Positions 39,447 to 48,068 of a stretch of 64,000 nt of DNA are shown here, in pieces. Origin of the DNA: Devosia submarina (GTDB lineage Bacteria; Pseudomonadota; Alphaproteobacteria; Rhizobiales; Devosiaceae); contig NZ_PYWB01000012.1 of the NCBI RefSeq assembly GCF_003056345.1, forward strand, positions 48,323 through 112,322. Reading direction: 5' to 3'. The notes beneath the pieces are model-generated. The model was not told the origin of the DNA, searched no databases, and worked only from the letters and a program-made list of their open reading frames with translations. Every line of letters starts with the position of its first letter. Positions within the stretch are counted from its first letter, which is position 1. The position numbers and the translations under genes were made by a program.

Positions 39447-40409
39447 ATGACTGTTGTTTCCCCACGCTGGCTGTCCGGCATTCTCGTCAGCGCCACTCTT
39501 GCGTTCGGTGCCAGCGCCGGTGCGGCCCAATCTCAGGAATTCATCAATGTGCTGACGGGCGGCACATCGGGTGTCTACTATCCGCTGGGCGTCGCGTTAT
39601 CCGAGATTTACGCAGACAATATCGAGGGTGCTCGAACCCAGGTGCAGGCCACCAAGGCATCGGTCGAGAACCTCAACCTGCTGCAGCAAGGCAAGGGGGA
39701 ACTGGCATTTGCCCTAGGTGACTCGGTTGCGTCCGGTTGGGAGGGCCTGCAGGAAGCCGGATTTCCCCAGCCACTGACCGATATCCGCGCCATTGCCGCG
39801 ATCTATCCGAACTATGTGCAGATCGTTGCCAGTGCCGAATCCGGCATCAAGACGCTTGAGGACCTCAAGGGCAAGTCCATCTCGGTTGGTGCTCCGGCAT
39901 CGGGCACCGAGCTCAATGCACGCGCGATTTTCGCGGCCGCGGGCATGAGCTACGAAGACATGGGCAAGGTTGAATACCTCCCCTATGCGGAGTCTGCCGA
40001 ACTCATCAAGAACCGTCAGCTCGATGCGACTCTGCAGTCCTCGGGCCTGGGCGTGGCCTTTATCCAGGATCTTGCGGCAACCATGGACATCAACATCGTC
40101 TCCATCCCAGCTGAAGTGGTTGAAGCGATCGGGGCCCCCTATGTTGCATCGACCATTCCCGCTGGAACCTATGATGGGCAGGAAGAAGACGTTTCCACGG
40201 CTGCGATCGGCAATATCCTCGTAACCCACGCAGGCGTCAGCGAGGAAACGGCCTATCAAATGACCAAGCTGATGTTCGAGAATCTTGATCGCATGATCGC
40301 CTCGCACGCAGCGGCCAACGATATCGATCCGGCCAACGCGCTTTCCGGCCTCTCGATCCCGCTTCATCCAGGCGCAGAACGCTATTATCGCGAAGCCGGC
40401 CTCATGTAG
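39447..40409 (+). CDS. TAXI-family TRAP transporter solute-binding protein
   Basis: This 320-residue periplasmic protein has a signal peptide (ending ASAGAAQSQE). It carries TAXI motifs FINVLTGGTSGVYYPLGVALSEIY, ARTQVQATKASVENLNLLQQGKGELAFALGD and KSISVGAPASGTELNARAI. TAXI receptors feed fused DctQM permeases, and known ligands include glutamate and other dicarboxylates. ATG at 39447 has AGGAGG upstream. Sigma-54 control suggests a nitrogen-containing ligand, but that is inference. Confidence 0.92.
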   Translation: MTVVSPRWLSGILVSATLAFGASAGAAQSQEFINVLTGGTSGVYYPLGVALSEIYADNIEGARTQVQATKASVENLNLLQQGKGELAFALGDSVASGWEGLQEAGFPQPLTDIRAIAAIYPNYVQIVASAESGIKTLEDLKGKSISVGAPASGTELNARAIFAAAGMSYEDMGKVEYLPYAESAELIKNRQLDATLQSSGLGVAFIQDLAATMDINIVSIPAEVVEAIGAPYVASTIPAGTYDGQEEDVSTAAIGNILVTHAGVSEETAYQMTKLMFENLDRMIASHAAANDIDPANALSGLSIPLHPGAERYYREAGLM

Positions 40410-40416
40410 GCCGCAT

Positions 40417-40447
40417 GGCCCGCCGGCTTGCGGCGGCGGGCCCCTTT
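40417..40447 (+). terminator. hairpin between the TAXI binding-protein and permease genes
   Basis: A perfect 9-base-pair stem (GGCCCGCCG at 40417-40425 with CGGCGGGCC at 40434-40442) and an 8-base loop are followed by CCTTT. It lies 8 bases after the binding-protein stop and is the third such element placed directly after a binding-protein gene in this window. Confidence 0.6.
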
Positions 40448-40538
40448 GACAATGTTTTTTACGTCATGTTCGCGCCATCTGGTCAGCTGATTTACGGCCA
40501 GCACCAGGCTGCGCTCGAGTTGTCTGGGAGGAGACTCG

Positions 40539-42650
40539 ATGTCCACCGCCACCACCAATGCTTTTCCCGATCAGCCGCCACCCAGCGTAGAAGAGGTCGT
40601 TGAGGGACTGCCACCCGGTTTTGGCTTGGGCATTATGGGGCGGATTGCCTTCTGGATCGCCGTCCTGTTTTCTCTTTTCCAGATATGGACCGCTGCCTAT
40701 GGCACGCTGCCAAGCCAGGTGGTGCGCGCCATGCACGTGGGGCTTCTCCTGCTGCTCGGATATGCCTTGCTGGGCAACCTCGTAGCCAAGACTAAATGGG
40801 GCCGCATCGGGTTTTGGGTTCTGGGCGTCGCCGGGTTTGTGACCGGCATCTACAATTGGGTGTTCTATGCCGATCTTGTGCGGCGCAGCAGCTTCCTGAC
40901 CACGCTCGATATCGTTGTGGGCACGACCGCAATTGTCCTCGTGTTCGATGCTGCCCGGCGGCTCATGGGCTGGCCGCTGGCGATCATCTCCGGCATTTTC
41001 CTCGCCTACTGCTTTTTCGGTCAATATGCCCCAGGTCCGCTGGTGCATCGCGGTTATGATTTTGTGCAGATCGTGGAGCATTTCGGCTTTGGTACGGAGG
41101 GCATCTACGGCACGCCGATCTATGTCTCCTCGGCTTACATCTTCATTTTCGTGGTCTTTGCCGCCTTTCTTGAAAAGGCGGGCATGATCAAGCTGTTCAA
41201 TGACTTTGCGCTTGGCCTGGTGGGCGGCTGGCGCGGTGGGCCTGCGCAGGTCTGCACCCTTTCCTCGGCGCTGATGGGAACAATTTCAGGCTCTGGGGTA
41301 GCGAATGTAGTGGCCAGCGGACAGTTCACCATTCCCCTCATGAAGCGGTTCGGTTTCCGCTCAGCCTTTGCCGGTGGGGTGGAGGCAACTTCCTCCATGG
41401 GTGGACAGATCATGCCACCCATCATGGGCGCGGTGGCGTTTATCATGGCGGAAACGCTCAACGTTCCCTATAGCAGCATCGTCCTCGCCGCGATCATCCC
41501 TGCCGTGCTCTATTTTGCCAATTGCTTCTGGATGGTGCATCTTGAAGCCGGCAAATGGCGGCTGCGCGGGCTGAGCAAGGACGAGCTTCCCAATCCTTGG
41601 CATGCCGTCCGTGACCACTGGCCCCTGGTGCTGCCGCTGGCTGCGTTGGTGTACCTCCTTTTTGCCGGCTACACGCCGATCTTTGCGGGTACTATGGGAC
41701 TAGCCCTTGTTGTCGTTCTGATCTTGGGCACGCCCCTAGCGGCTATGATCGGCCCACGTGCGTTCCGCTTCGCGTTCTGGATTGCGCTAGGCCTCGCCTC
41801 GGCAGCTTTCCTGCAATATGGCGTGAACCTGCTGCTGATTGTTATCGCCGCACTCGTGCTTGCCTGCGCCGTGACGAAGGGTGGGCGGGCAACCCTGCTG
41901 ATCGTTCAGGACTCGCTTGCCGAAGGCGCGCGCAATGCTCTGCCGGTGGGTATTGCCTGCGCCGTGGTAGGCATCGTTATCGGCACGCTGACGCTGACGG
42001 GGATCGCATCAACCTTTATCGGTGCCATCATCAATATCGGCGAAAACAATCTCTTCTTCTCGCTGTTTCTCACCATGCTCACCTGCCTTGTTCTGGGCAT
42101 GGGTATTCCCACCATCCCCAACTACATCATCACCTCGGCGCTGGCCGGGCCAGCGCTGCTGGAGCTCGGTGTGCCGCTGCTGGTGAGCCACATGTTCGTC
42201 TTTTATTTCGGCATCATGGCCGATCTGACGCCGCCCGTTGCGCTTGCCTGTTTTGCTGCGGCACCCATGGCCAAGACATCGGGGCTCAAGATTTCGCTCC
42301 AGGCAACAAAACTGGCGGCCGCGGGTTTCGTGGTGCCGTTCATGGCGGTTTATACGCCATCCCTGATGCTTCAGGACGGGGGCGCCATCGCGGAAAGCTT
42401 CGGCTATCCTGTTGAGGTGGTCTATATCGTGCTCAAGGCCTGTTTTGGAATAGCACTATGGGGCGTTGCCGTCGCGGGTTTCCTGTTCGCGCCGCTCAGT
42501 CTGGTGGAGCGAATTGTTGCCTTTGCAGCCGGACTGCTCCTGATCCTAGCCTTGCCCTGGACCGACGAATTGGGATTTGCCTTGGGCATTGTGCTCACGG
42601 CCTGGCTTTGGTGGCGTCGTAGTACCGCTGAGCCACGGCCCGCTACATGA
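40539..42650 (+). CDS. TRAP transporter fused permease (DctQ-DctM type, TAXI group)
   Basis: This 703-residue polytopic protein has an N-terminal small-subunit-like section of about four helices and a large DctM-like section. Characteristic motifs are GMIKLFNDFALGLVGGWRGGPAQVCTLSSALMGTISGSGVANVVASGQFTIPLMKR, VEATSSMGGQIMPPIMGAVAFIMAE and LGMGIPTIPNYIITS. Fused subunits are the rule for TAXI systems. It imports its ligand with Na+ or H+. GGGAGG lies upstream of ATG 40539. Confidence 0.93.
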   Translation: MSTATTNAFPDQPPPSVEEVVEGLPPGFGLGIMGRIAFWIAVLFSLFQIWTAAYGTLPSQVVRAMHVGLLLLLGYALLGNLVAKTKWGRIGFWVLGVAGFVTGIYNWVFYADLVRRSSFLTTLDIVVGTTAIVLVFDAARRLMGWPLAIISGIFLAYCFFGQYAPGPLVHRGYDFVQIVEHFGFGTEGIYGTPIYVSSAYIFIFVVFAAFLEKAGMIKLFNDFALGLVGGWRGGPAQVCTLSSALMGTISGSGVANVVASGQFTIPLMKRFGFRSAFAGGVEATSSMGGQIMPPIMGAVAFIMAETLNVPYSSIVLAAIIPAVLYFANCFWMVHLEAGKWRLRGLSKDELPNPWHAVRDHWPLVLPLAALVYLLFAGYTPIFAGTMGLALVVVLILGTPLAAMIGPRAFRFAFWIALGLASAAFLQYGVNLLLIVIAALVLACAVTKGGRATLLIVQDSLAEGARNALPVGIACAVVGIVIGTLTLTGIASTFIGAIINIGENNLFFSLFLTMLTCLVLGMGIPTIPNYIITSALAGPALLELGVPLLVSHMFVFYFGIMADLTPPVALACFAAAPMAKTSGLKISLQATKLAAAGFVVPFMAVYTPSLMLQDGGAIAESFGYPVEVVYIVLKACFGIALWGVAVAGFLFAPLSLVERIVAFAAGLLLILALPWTDELGFALGIVLTAWLWWRRSTAEPRPAT

Positions 42651-43027
42651 GCCTCTGCATCGCTTCGGCCGGCGGCATCATAACGATCTTGGCCGCAAGC
42701 TTTTCCCTTAGCTGGATCCATTCGGTTGAAAAAACCACATGGGTCGAACATTGGCATGTAGAGGGTGATCGCCTGGCGCTGAGTTCCGCCAGTGTTGAAG
42801 GCTCGGGGGCAGGGATCGACTTGCCACCTGATGCCGTGTGGAAGGATGGCCGCTGGACTTACCGGCCCGATCTGGCGCCGCTCCGCCGCCTCGATCTTGC
42901 AGCTTCGGGCGCCACACTCAGTGGCTGGCAGCTTTGTGCAGACGAGAATTGCCATGAACTCGGCGCAACGCCGGGCGAGCCGGTATCCATATGGGCATCC
43001 GATGTGTGCAGTGCCGAGCCGGGCTAA
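42647..43027 (+). CDS. DUF1850 domain protein
   Basis: This 126-residue protein overlaps the TRAP permease gene by four bases (ATGA). It begins with a hydrophobic segment and then LSWIHSVEKTTWVEHWHVEGDRL, the conserved HSVE core of DUF1850 proteins. These are regularly encoded beside TAXI-TRAP permeases and are assumed to be an accessory component. No biochemical role is established. The hydrophobic N-terminus suggests membrane anchoring. Confidence 0.82.
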   Translation: MSLCIASAGGIITILAASFSLSWIHSVEKTTWVEHWHVEGDRLALSSASVEGSGAGIDLPPDAVWKDGRWTYRPDLAPLRRLDLAASGATLSGWQLCADENCHELGATPGEPVSIWASDVCSAEPG

Positions 43028-43103
43028 ACTGCGGGGCATTTTCCTGTCGCCTCTGCTTTGCCGTGTTTAAGGATAAACGCGCGGCCATAGGCCGGAGAAG
43101 ATC

Positions 43104-43178
43104 ATGCTCTCCCAAGCTTTGACCTTGGAGTGGCTTTCCCCGAAGCGGGACTTCTTTGAAGCGCTATGCGTCGAATAG
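43104..43178 (+). CDS. possible 24-residue leader peptide ORF upstream of the rhodanese gene
   Basis: A 24-codon frame (MLSQALTLEWLSPKRDFFEA...LCVE) starts at ATG 43104 with GGAG six bases upstream and ends in TAG. It lies 52 bases before the rhodanese start. It could be a translated leader or chance. No similarity is recognised. Only the good ribosome-binding site and position support it. Confidence 0.25.
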   Translation: MLSQALTLEWLSPKRDFFEALCVE

Positions 43179-43230
43179 CCGACTGCTCTGATCTAGTATG
43201 CGCCCAACCATGTTTTTTGGAGCTTTCGCA

Positions 43231-44136
43231 ATGCGTTTGGCATCGCTTGTTGTTTCTGCTGCCTTTCTTATCGCGGCGCCCTCCATCGCTTTCGCGCAGG
43301 AAGTCACTCCGCTGGTAACGGCCGAATGGCTCAAGGCGCATGCGGGGGAGGAAAATGTAAAGATCCTCGATATTCGCGATGACATCGAAGGCACGGATCT
43401 GGGTGAGCTTCCCTATATCGCCAATGCCGTGGTTGCTCCCTATGCGTCGGCTGGATGGCGCGTCGAAGTGGATGGCGTGCCCGGGCAGATACCGTCCGAA
43501 GGCGAGATTGCCGAATTGATCGGGAGCTTGGGCATCGATGGGGATGACCATGTGGTTATCGTGCCGTGGGGTACTGATTCTTCAGAGTTTGGTGGCGCAA
43601 CGCGCGTTTATTGGACTTTCAAGTACCTTGGGCACGACGACGTCTCCATTCTTGACGGCGGCTGGCGCCAATATGATGCTCAGGGCGGCGAGCGTGTTGC
43701 AGAGCCGGTAACCCCTGTTGCGGTGGAATTTCCTGCGCAGGTGCGCCCTGACCTGCGCGCAACGACAGCGGACGTGGAAGCAGCCTTGACTGCCGGCATC
43801 AAGCTGGTCGATGGCCGCCCCGAGGAGCAGTTCCTCGGACAGTCCAAGAGCCCGGTCGTGCGAGTTGAGGGGACCATTCCGGGTGCGATCAACATTCCCC
43901 ATTCCAAACTCTACAGCGGCGAATATGCCAGCTTCGCCCAGCCCGAGACCATTGCTGCGCTTGAGCAGGCTGTGGGGCTAGCTGCGGATGAAAAGAACAT
44001 CGTCTTCTGCAACACAGGCCATTGGGCATCGATTGCCTGGTTTGCGCTCCATGAGGTCAGGGGCAACAAGAACACGGCCATGTATGATGGCTCCATGGCT
44101 GAGTGGGCAGCTGATCCGGCGCGTCCGATCCAGTAA
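43231..44136 (+). CDS. periplasmic tandem rhodanese (thiosulfate sulfurtransferase-like)
   Basis: This 301-residue protein has a signal peptide (MRLASLVVSAAFLIAAPSIAFA, then QEV) and two rhodanese domains. The second has the active-site cysteine Cys260 in VFCNTGHWAS plus the CDC25-like tail. The first has VIVPWGTDSSEFGG at the equivalent loop and lacks the cysteine, as is usual for the inactive half. The catalytic loop CNTGHWAS differs from the CRTG/CGTGV loops of housekeeping enzymes. ATG at 43231 has GGAG eight bases upstream. It probably handles sulfane sulfur or thiosulfate in the periplasm next to a YeeE/YedE transporter gene. Confidence 0.88.
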   Translation: MRLASLVVSAAFLIAAPSIAFAQEVTPLVTAEWLKAHAGEENVKILDIRDDIEGTDLGELPYIANAVVAPYASAGWRVEVDGVPGQIPSEGEIAELIGSLGIDGDDHVVIVPWGTDSSEFGGATRVYWTFKYLGHDDVSILDGGWRQYDAQGGERVAEPVTPVAVEFPAQVRPDLRATTADVEAALTAGIKLVDGRPEEQFLGQSKSPVVRVEGTIPGAINIPHSKLYSGEYASFAQPETIAALEQAVGLAADEKNIVFCNTGHWASIAWFALHEVRGNKNTAMYDGSMAEWAADPARPIQ

Positions 44137-44222
44137 TTCTACCTGACCCAAGCCTATGAAAAGCTTCGGAGTTCATGCACCTTGGCATGGCTCCGGAGCT
44201 CGTCTTTTTTCTTCGAGAACTC

Positions 44223-45437
44223 ATGACAGATCTTTCCATTTCCGCCCCGAAGTTCCTGCCGACAGCTGTTGCCGATCGGGCGCCTTTTGCCGTGGCCGTC
44301 GCCTTCCTGCTTCTTGGCTTTGCTGCGATCACCTGGCTGGTTGACCTGAGGCAAGGCGGCCTTTTCCTGATCGGGGGCGCGCTGGGCGTTACGCTTTATC
44401 ATGGCTCCTTTGGCTTCACCGGCGGCTGGAAGCGCATGGTGGTGGAAAAGCGCGGTCGAGGCATGCGGGCGCAGATGCTCACCATTGGGGTGGCAGCTCT
44501 GGCCATGATCCCGCTGGTTGCAGCAGGCAATATCGGTGGTCAATCCATTGCGGCGGCGGCCGGTCCAGTGGGTGTGTCGGTGCTGCTGGGGGCGGCAATC
44601 TTTGGTCTTGGCATGCAATTGGGTGGTGGTTGCGGCTCGGGAACCTTGTTCACCGTTGGTGGCGGCTCAGCCAGGATGCTGGTCACCCTCGCCTTTTTTA
44701 TCATCGGCGCGCTGGTGGGCACCGCGCATCTGCCCTTCTGGCTCCAACAACCCAATATAGGCACGATCAGCCTGGGCGCAGAACTTGGGGTGGGTTTTGC
44801 CATTGCCGCGACCATAGCCGGACTGGCTGGTGTGGCGCTGGTCACCGCTGTCATTGAAAAGCGTGTCCATGGCAACATAGAAGCTGAACCCGTTCCGGCG
44901 CGACCCGGTTGGACCTGGATCTGGCGTGGACCCTGGCCGCTTGTCGGGGCAGGGCTCATGCTGGCATTGCTGAACAACGCCACCCTGCTTTTGGCCGGGC
45001 ATCCATGGTCCATCACCTATGGCTTTGGCCTTTGGGGCGCAAAACTCGCGCAAGGGCTGGGTGTCGATGTTGCGAGCTGGGAGTTCTGGACCTGGCCTGC
45101 GCAGGCTCGAGCACTCAACTCAAGCGTATTGGCCGACACCGTTTCGGTAATGGATTTCGGGCTGGTTCTTGGTGCTGCGCTCGCAGCGTCGGTGGCCGGT
45201 AAGTTCGCTCCCAAAGCGAAGTTACCTCTTGGATCGCTCCTGGCTGCTGCCTTGGGTGGAGTGCTGATGGGCTATGGCGCAAGGCTCTCGTTCGGATGCA
45301 ATATCGGTGCCTTGTTTTCGGGTATCGCTACGGGAAGCCTGCATGGCTGGCTCTGGTTCGCGGCCGCATTTGTTGGGTCGCTCGGCGGCGTATGGCTGCG
45401 GCCGGTCTTTGGTCTTGATGGGTTCGCCAAGAAATGA
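44223..45437 (+). CDS. YeeE/YedE family sulfur-compound transporter (TsuA-like)
   Basis: This membrane protein of about 404 residues has two inverted YeeE/YedE halves. The conserved cysteines lie in MQLGGGCGSGTLFTVGGGS and LSFGCNIGALFSGIATGSLHGW, the motifs that relay thiosulfate through TsuA. It likely imports thiosulfate or another sulfane-sulfur compound, with the periplasmic rhodanese upstream. The start is uncertain: ATG 44223 follows CGAGA, while ATG 44175 would add 16 residues. It overlaps the next gene by four bases. Confidence 0.88.
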   Translation: MTDLSISAPKFLPTAVADRAPFAVAVAFLLLGFAAITWLVDLRQGGLFLIGGALGVTLYHGSFGFTGGWKRMVVEKRGRGMRAQMLTIGVAALAMIPLVAAGNIGGQSIAAAAGPVGVSVLLGAAIFGLGMQLGGGCGSGTLFTVGGGSARMLVTLAFFIIGALVGTAHLPFWLQQPNIGTISLGAELGVGFAIAATIAGLAGVALVTAVIEKRVHGNIEAEPVPARPGWTWIWRGPWPLVGAGLMLALLNNATLLLAGHPWSITYGFGLWGAKLAQGLGVDVASWEFWTWPAQARALNSSVLADTVSVMDFGLVLGAALAASVAGKFAPKAKLPLGSLLAAALGGVLMGYGARLSFGCNIGALFSGIATGSLHGWLWFAAAFVGSLGGVWLRPVFGLDGFAKK

Positions 45438-45868
45438 CGACAACTCGCAACACGCTCCTGTTTGGCGCAGCACTCGCCGTTACGACCGTCGCAATAGCCT
45501 ATGACACTGTAACAAACCCCGTGCCGCCCCGACCTAGCGCCCAAGGCACCAGTGTCGCGGCTGCGGGTTCCGCACCTTGTGCGGCTGGTGCTGCGCCCTG
45601 CGCTGCAGGTGCACCCTGTGCGGCCGGGGCGCCCACGCGGGCTCCGGCGCCACCGTCACCTGCAGCCCCTTGCGCTGCCGGTGCACCGAATTTGAAGGCA
45701 CCACCGCCTCCGCCCGCAGCGCCTCAGCCTACAAGCGAGGGTAAAAAGGCGCCACCGCCGCCACCAGCGGCGCAACCGGCTGCGCCCGTGCTCAAGGCTC
45801 CGCCGCCTCCGCCGGTGCGCAAACCTGCAGACCAGGAAGCCCCCGATCTGGTGGTCACAAGCCAATGA
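45434..45868 (+). CDS. exported Cys/Pro repeat protein (PCAAGA and APPPPP repeats)
   Basis: This 144-residue protein is coupled by ATGA overlap to the YeeE/YedE gene. It has an N-terminal hydrophobic segment (TLLFGAALAVTTVAIAY) that could be a signal peptide or anchor. Low-complexity sequence follows, with four PCAAGA units carrying Cys49, Cys56, Cys62 and Cys80, and then three K(A)PPPPP units. I do not recognise a named family. Regularly spaced cysteines on a flexible Pro/Ala arm in a sulfur-transport operon suggest a thiol carrier or metal binder, but this is speculation. The frame is confirmed by coupling on both sides. Confidence 0.8.
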   Translation: MTTTRNTLLFGAALAVTTVAIAYDTVTNPVPPRPSAQGTSVAAAGSAPCAAGAAPCAAGAPCAAGAPTRAPAPPSPAAPCAAGAPNLKAPPPPPAAPQPTSEGKKAPPPPPAAQPAAPVLKAPPPPPVRKPADQEAPDLVVTSQ

Positions 45869-46452
45869 GCGAAGCTCGGGAGCGTGCACTTGCCGAAAAG
45901 GCCTTCTGCGAGGCGATCCTCGCCAAGGAAGGGCTTTCCATTCTGAGTGAAACTTTCCGGGGCGTGGATAATATCGATGCTTGGGAGCACTACCCGGAAG
46001 GGGATGTGTTTGATCCCGTCAGCAATGGGCAGTGGTTTTACCACTGCCACCCTGCCGAGGAAGGCGCGCGAGAGCACGGGCACTTCCATTGCTTTGTGCG
46101 GCCAGAGGGGCCAGGAGGGTCGATCCATCACCTGGCTGCCATTGGTGTGGACGCAGAGGGGCGGCTCCTGCGGATCTTCACTGTGAACCAATGGGTGGTG
46201 GGGGACGACTGGGCCGATGCAGACAAAACCATCCCATTGCTGGGTCGCTTTGATATCCAGATGCCCAGGCCTTCTTATCTGGTTAATCGTTGGCTCACAT
46301 CGGTGATGGTGGCCTATGAAGATGTCGTGGCTGAGCTGATCCGCCAGCGAGACCGCACCTTGCGTGATCACCAACCACCAGAGGGCGTAGCAGCCACTCA
46401 GGACCGCGCCCTTGAGGTAGTATCGGAATTTATCGTAGCCGCAGCCGGCTGA
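45865..46452 (+). CDS. uncharacterised conserved protein (DUF6969-like)
   Basis: This 195-residue cytoplasmic-type protein overlaps the repeat-protein gene by four bases. It contains AWEHYPEGDVFDPVSNGQWFYHCHPAEEGAREHGHFHCFVRP, a His-rich central motif, and NQWVVGDDW later. It resembles, from memory, a family listed as DUF6969 that is found near sulfur/rhodanese genes; I cannot verify this here. The clustered His and Cys residues could bind metal. It is the last gene of the sulfur operon and converges with a histidine kinase gene 12 bases away. Confidence 0.72.
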   Translation: MSEARERALAEKAFCEAILAKEGLSILSETFRGVDNIDAWEHYPEGDVFDPVSNGQWFYHCHPAEEGAREHGHFHCFVRPEGPGGSIHHLAAIGVDAEGRLLRIFTVNQWVVGDDWADADKTIPLLGRFDIQMPRPSYLVNRWLTSVMVAYEDVVAELIRQRDRTLRDHQPPEGVAATQDRALEVVSEFIVAAAG

Positions 46453-46464
46453 GATGCACGGCGA

Positions 46465-47901
46465 TCAGCTCGCAGTGGCCATGGGGTGCGGGTATTCGAG
46501 TTCATCCCCTGCTTCCCCTATAAAGGGGCTTTGGGCGATTGTGACGTCGGCCGGCACGCGGGCTGTAAAGAGGGCGCCCTTGCCGGGCTCGCTCCGCACA
46601 GAAATTGCACCGCCCATCATGGCGCAAAGTTTCTGGCTCAGTGCTAGTCCCAGCCCGGTGCCGCCATATTTGCTGGAGGTGGATTCCGTTAGCTGGGCGA
46701 AATTCTGGAAGAGCTTGGCCTGATCCGCTTCCGACATGCCTATGCCAGTGTCGCGCACCGAGATCTCGATCCAGTCGCCGCCTACTTTGCTGTCCCGGCG
46801 CACTGTGAATGTAATAATGCCGTCTTGCGTGAATTTGGCCGCGTTGCTCAGAAGATTGAGCGCGACTTGCCGGAGTTTAGTTGCGTCGTTGCGGACCGAG
46901 CCAAGCCTGCCGCTAGTTTCAATTTCCAGCCGATTTCCATTTTGAGTTATCAAAGGCTGAGCGTTGGAGATCACATCATCAACAAATGAACGGAGATCGA
47001 ATGCACTTGCTTCAAGCTCCATGGTGCTCGTTTCGATCTTGGAAAGATCCAAAACGTCGTCAACCAGCGATAGTAGGTGCCTTCCTGCGGCATTGATGCG
47101 CTTGAGGTCAGCAAGTGTTTGGTCTCCCTTGCCCTCCATTTCGGCGTCTTCCAACAGGATCTCGCTATAGCCGATCACAGCGTTCAGCGGTGTTCGCAGT
47201 TCGTGACTCATCTTGGCGAGAAAGATGGATTTCGACGTGCTTGCCTTCTCCGCCAATTCCTTGGTTTCGCGCAGCCGCAGCGCCGTGTTGCGATGCCGCT
47301 CTGCCTCGCGTTCGGTTTCCGATCGCGATGAAACGATGCCGGCGTAGTAGTTGGCCATCCACGCCATATAGATAGTGGCCGACATGATGGACACGTAGCT
47401 GAGCGGGGTGAGGGTGGAAATTGGGAGGCGCGAGGAAAGACCCCAGACCATGGTTGCGATACCGAAGCCGACCAGATTGGCGGCAAACAGGGCGATCACC
47501 CCCAGAGCATGCTCGGACAGGTAAAAGAAGCCGAGCATAAGGGCGACGATTACCCAGGGTACGAATGGCGATACCACGCCGCCGTAGTGATAGGCACCAA
47601 ACAGAGAGGCGAATGTCAGCACCTGGAAAGACAGCAGGGCCACGAGCTTGAGATTGCCTGACCTGCGCAAAATAAGCGGCATGACAAAGAATGAGCAGAT
47701 CAGGCAGATCACGACCCATTTTTGCCAGCTCGGCTCAGTGTCCACCAGATAAAGGTAGACGCTCATCGTCTGGGCCAGGGCTGGGCCTAGAAAATGGGTG
47801 AAAACGAAGTTTCTCGCCTGGCCTAGCTCCCAGCGTTCAGCTTTGGCAGACGCCGGTATGAAGCTGTCGATAAAATCAAGAATGCTGTCTTTAGCGGCCA
47901 A
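46465..47901 (-). CDS. membrane sensor histidine kinase with six-helix N-terminal domain (paralogue 1)
   Basis: About 478 residues. The N-terminus (to about residue 200) has six hydrophobic helices, including FLGPALAQTMSVYLYLV, SFFVMPLILRRSG and FGAYHYGGVVSPFVPWVIVALMLGFFYLSEHALG. A short coiled coil leads to a HisKA domain (MSHELRTPLNAVIGYSE) and an HATPase (LLSNAAKFTQ, DTGIGMSEADQ, GGTGLGLALSQKLC). The frame reaches a GTG at 47910, but AAGGAG abuts that codon and is instead eight bases from TTG 47901, which I take as start. It is divergently oriented from a paralogue at 48069. Confidence 0.88.
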   Translation of the reverse strand: MAAKDSILDFIDSFIPASAKAERWELGQARNFVFTHFLGPALAQTMSVYLYLVDTEPSWQKWVVICLICSFFVMPLILRRSGNLKLVALLSFQVLTFASLFGAYHYGGVVSPFVPWVIVALMLGFFYLSEHALGVIALFAANLVGFGIATMVWGLSSRLPISTLTPLSYVSIMSATIYMAWMANYYAGIVSSRSETEREAERHRNTALRLRETKELAEKASTSKSIFLAKMSHELRTPLNAVIGYSEILLEDAEMEGKGDQTLADLKRINAAGRHLLSLVDDVLDLSKIETSTMELEASAFDLRSFVDDVISNAQPLITQNGNRLEIETSGRLGSVRNDATKLRQVALNLLSNAAKFTQDGIITFTVRRDSKVGGDWIEISVRDTGIGMSEADQAKLFQNFAQLTESTSSKYGGTGLGLALSQKLCAMMGGAISVRSEPGKGALFTARVPADVTIAQSPFIGEAGDELEYPHPMATAS

Positions 47902-48068
47902 CGAGCTCACTCCTTCAAGCGTGCCATGGTGCGGCGGGAGCCTTTAAGGAATTGTGCATCGGCTGGAGGTAACACCCACTTAAACATCAGTAGATATGCT
48001 TGTGTGGCGGGCGCGAAGGCAGGTCAGGCAGAGCTATCGCCCGGCCATTCCGCCGCTGGAGATTGAAC

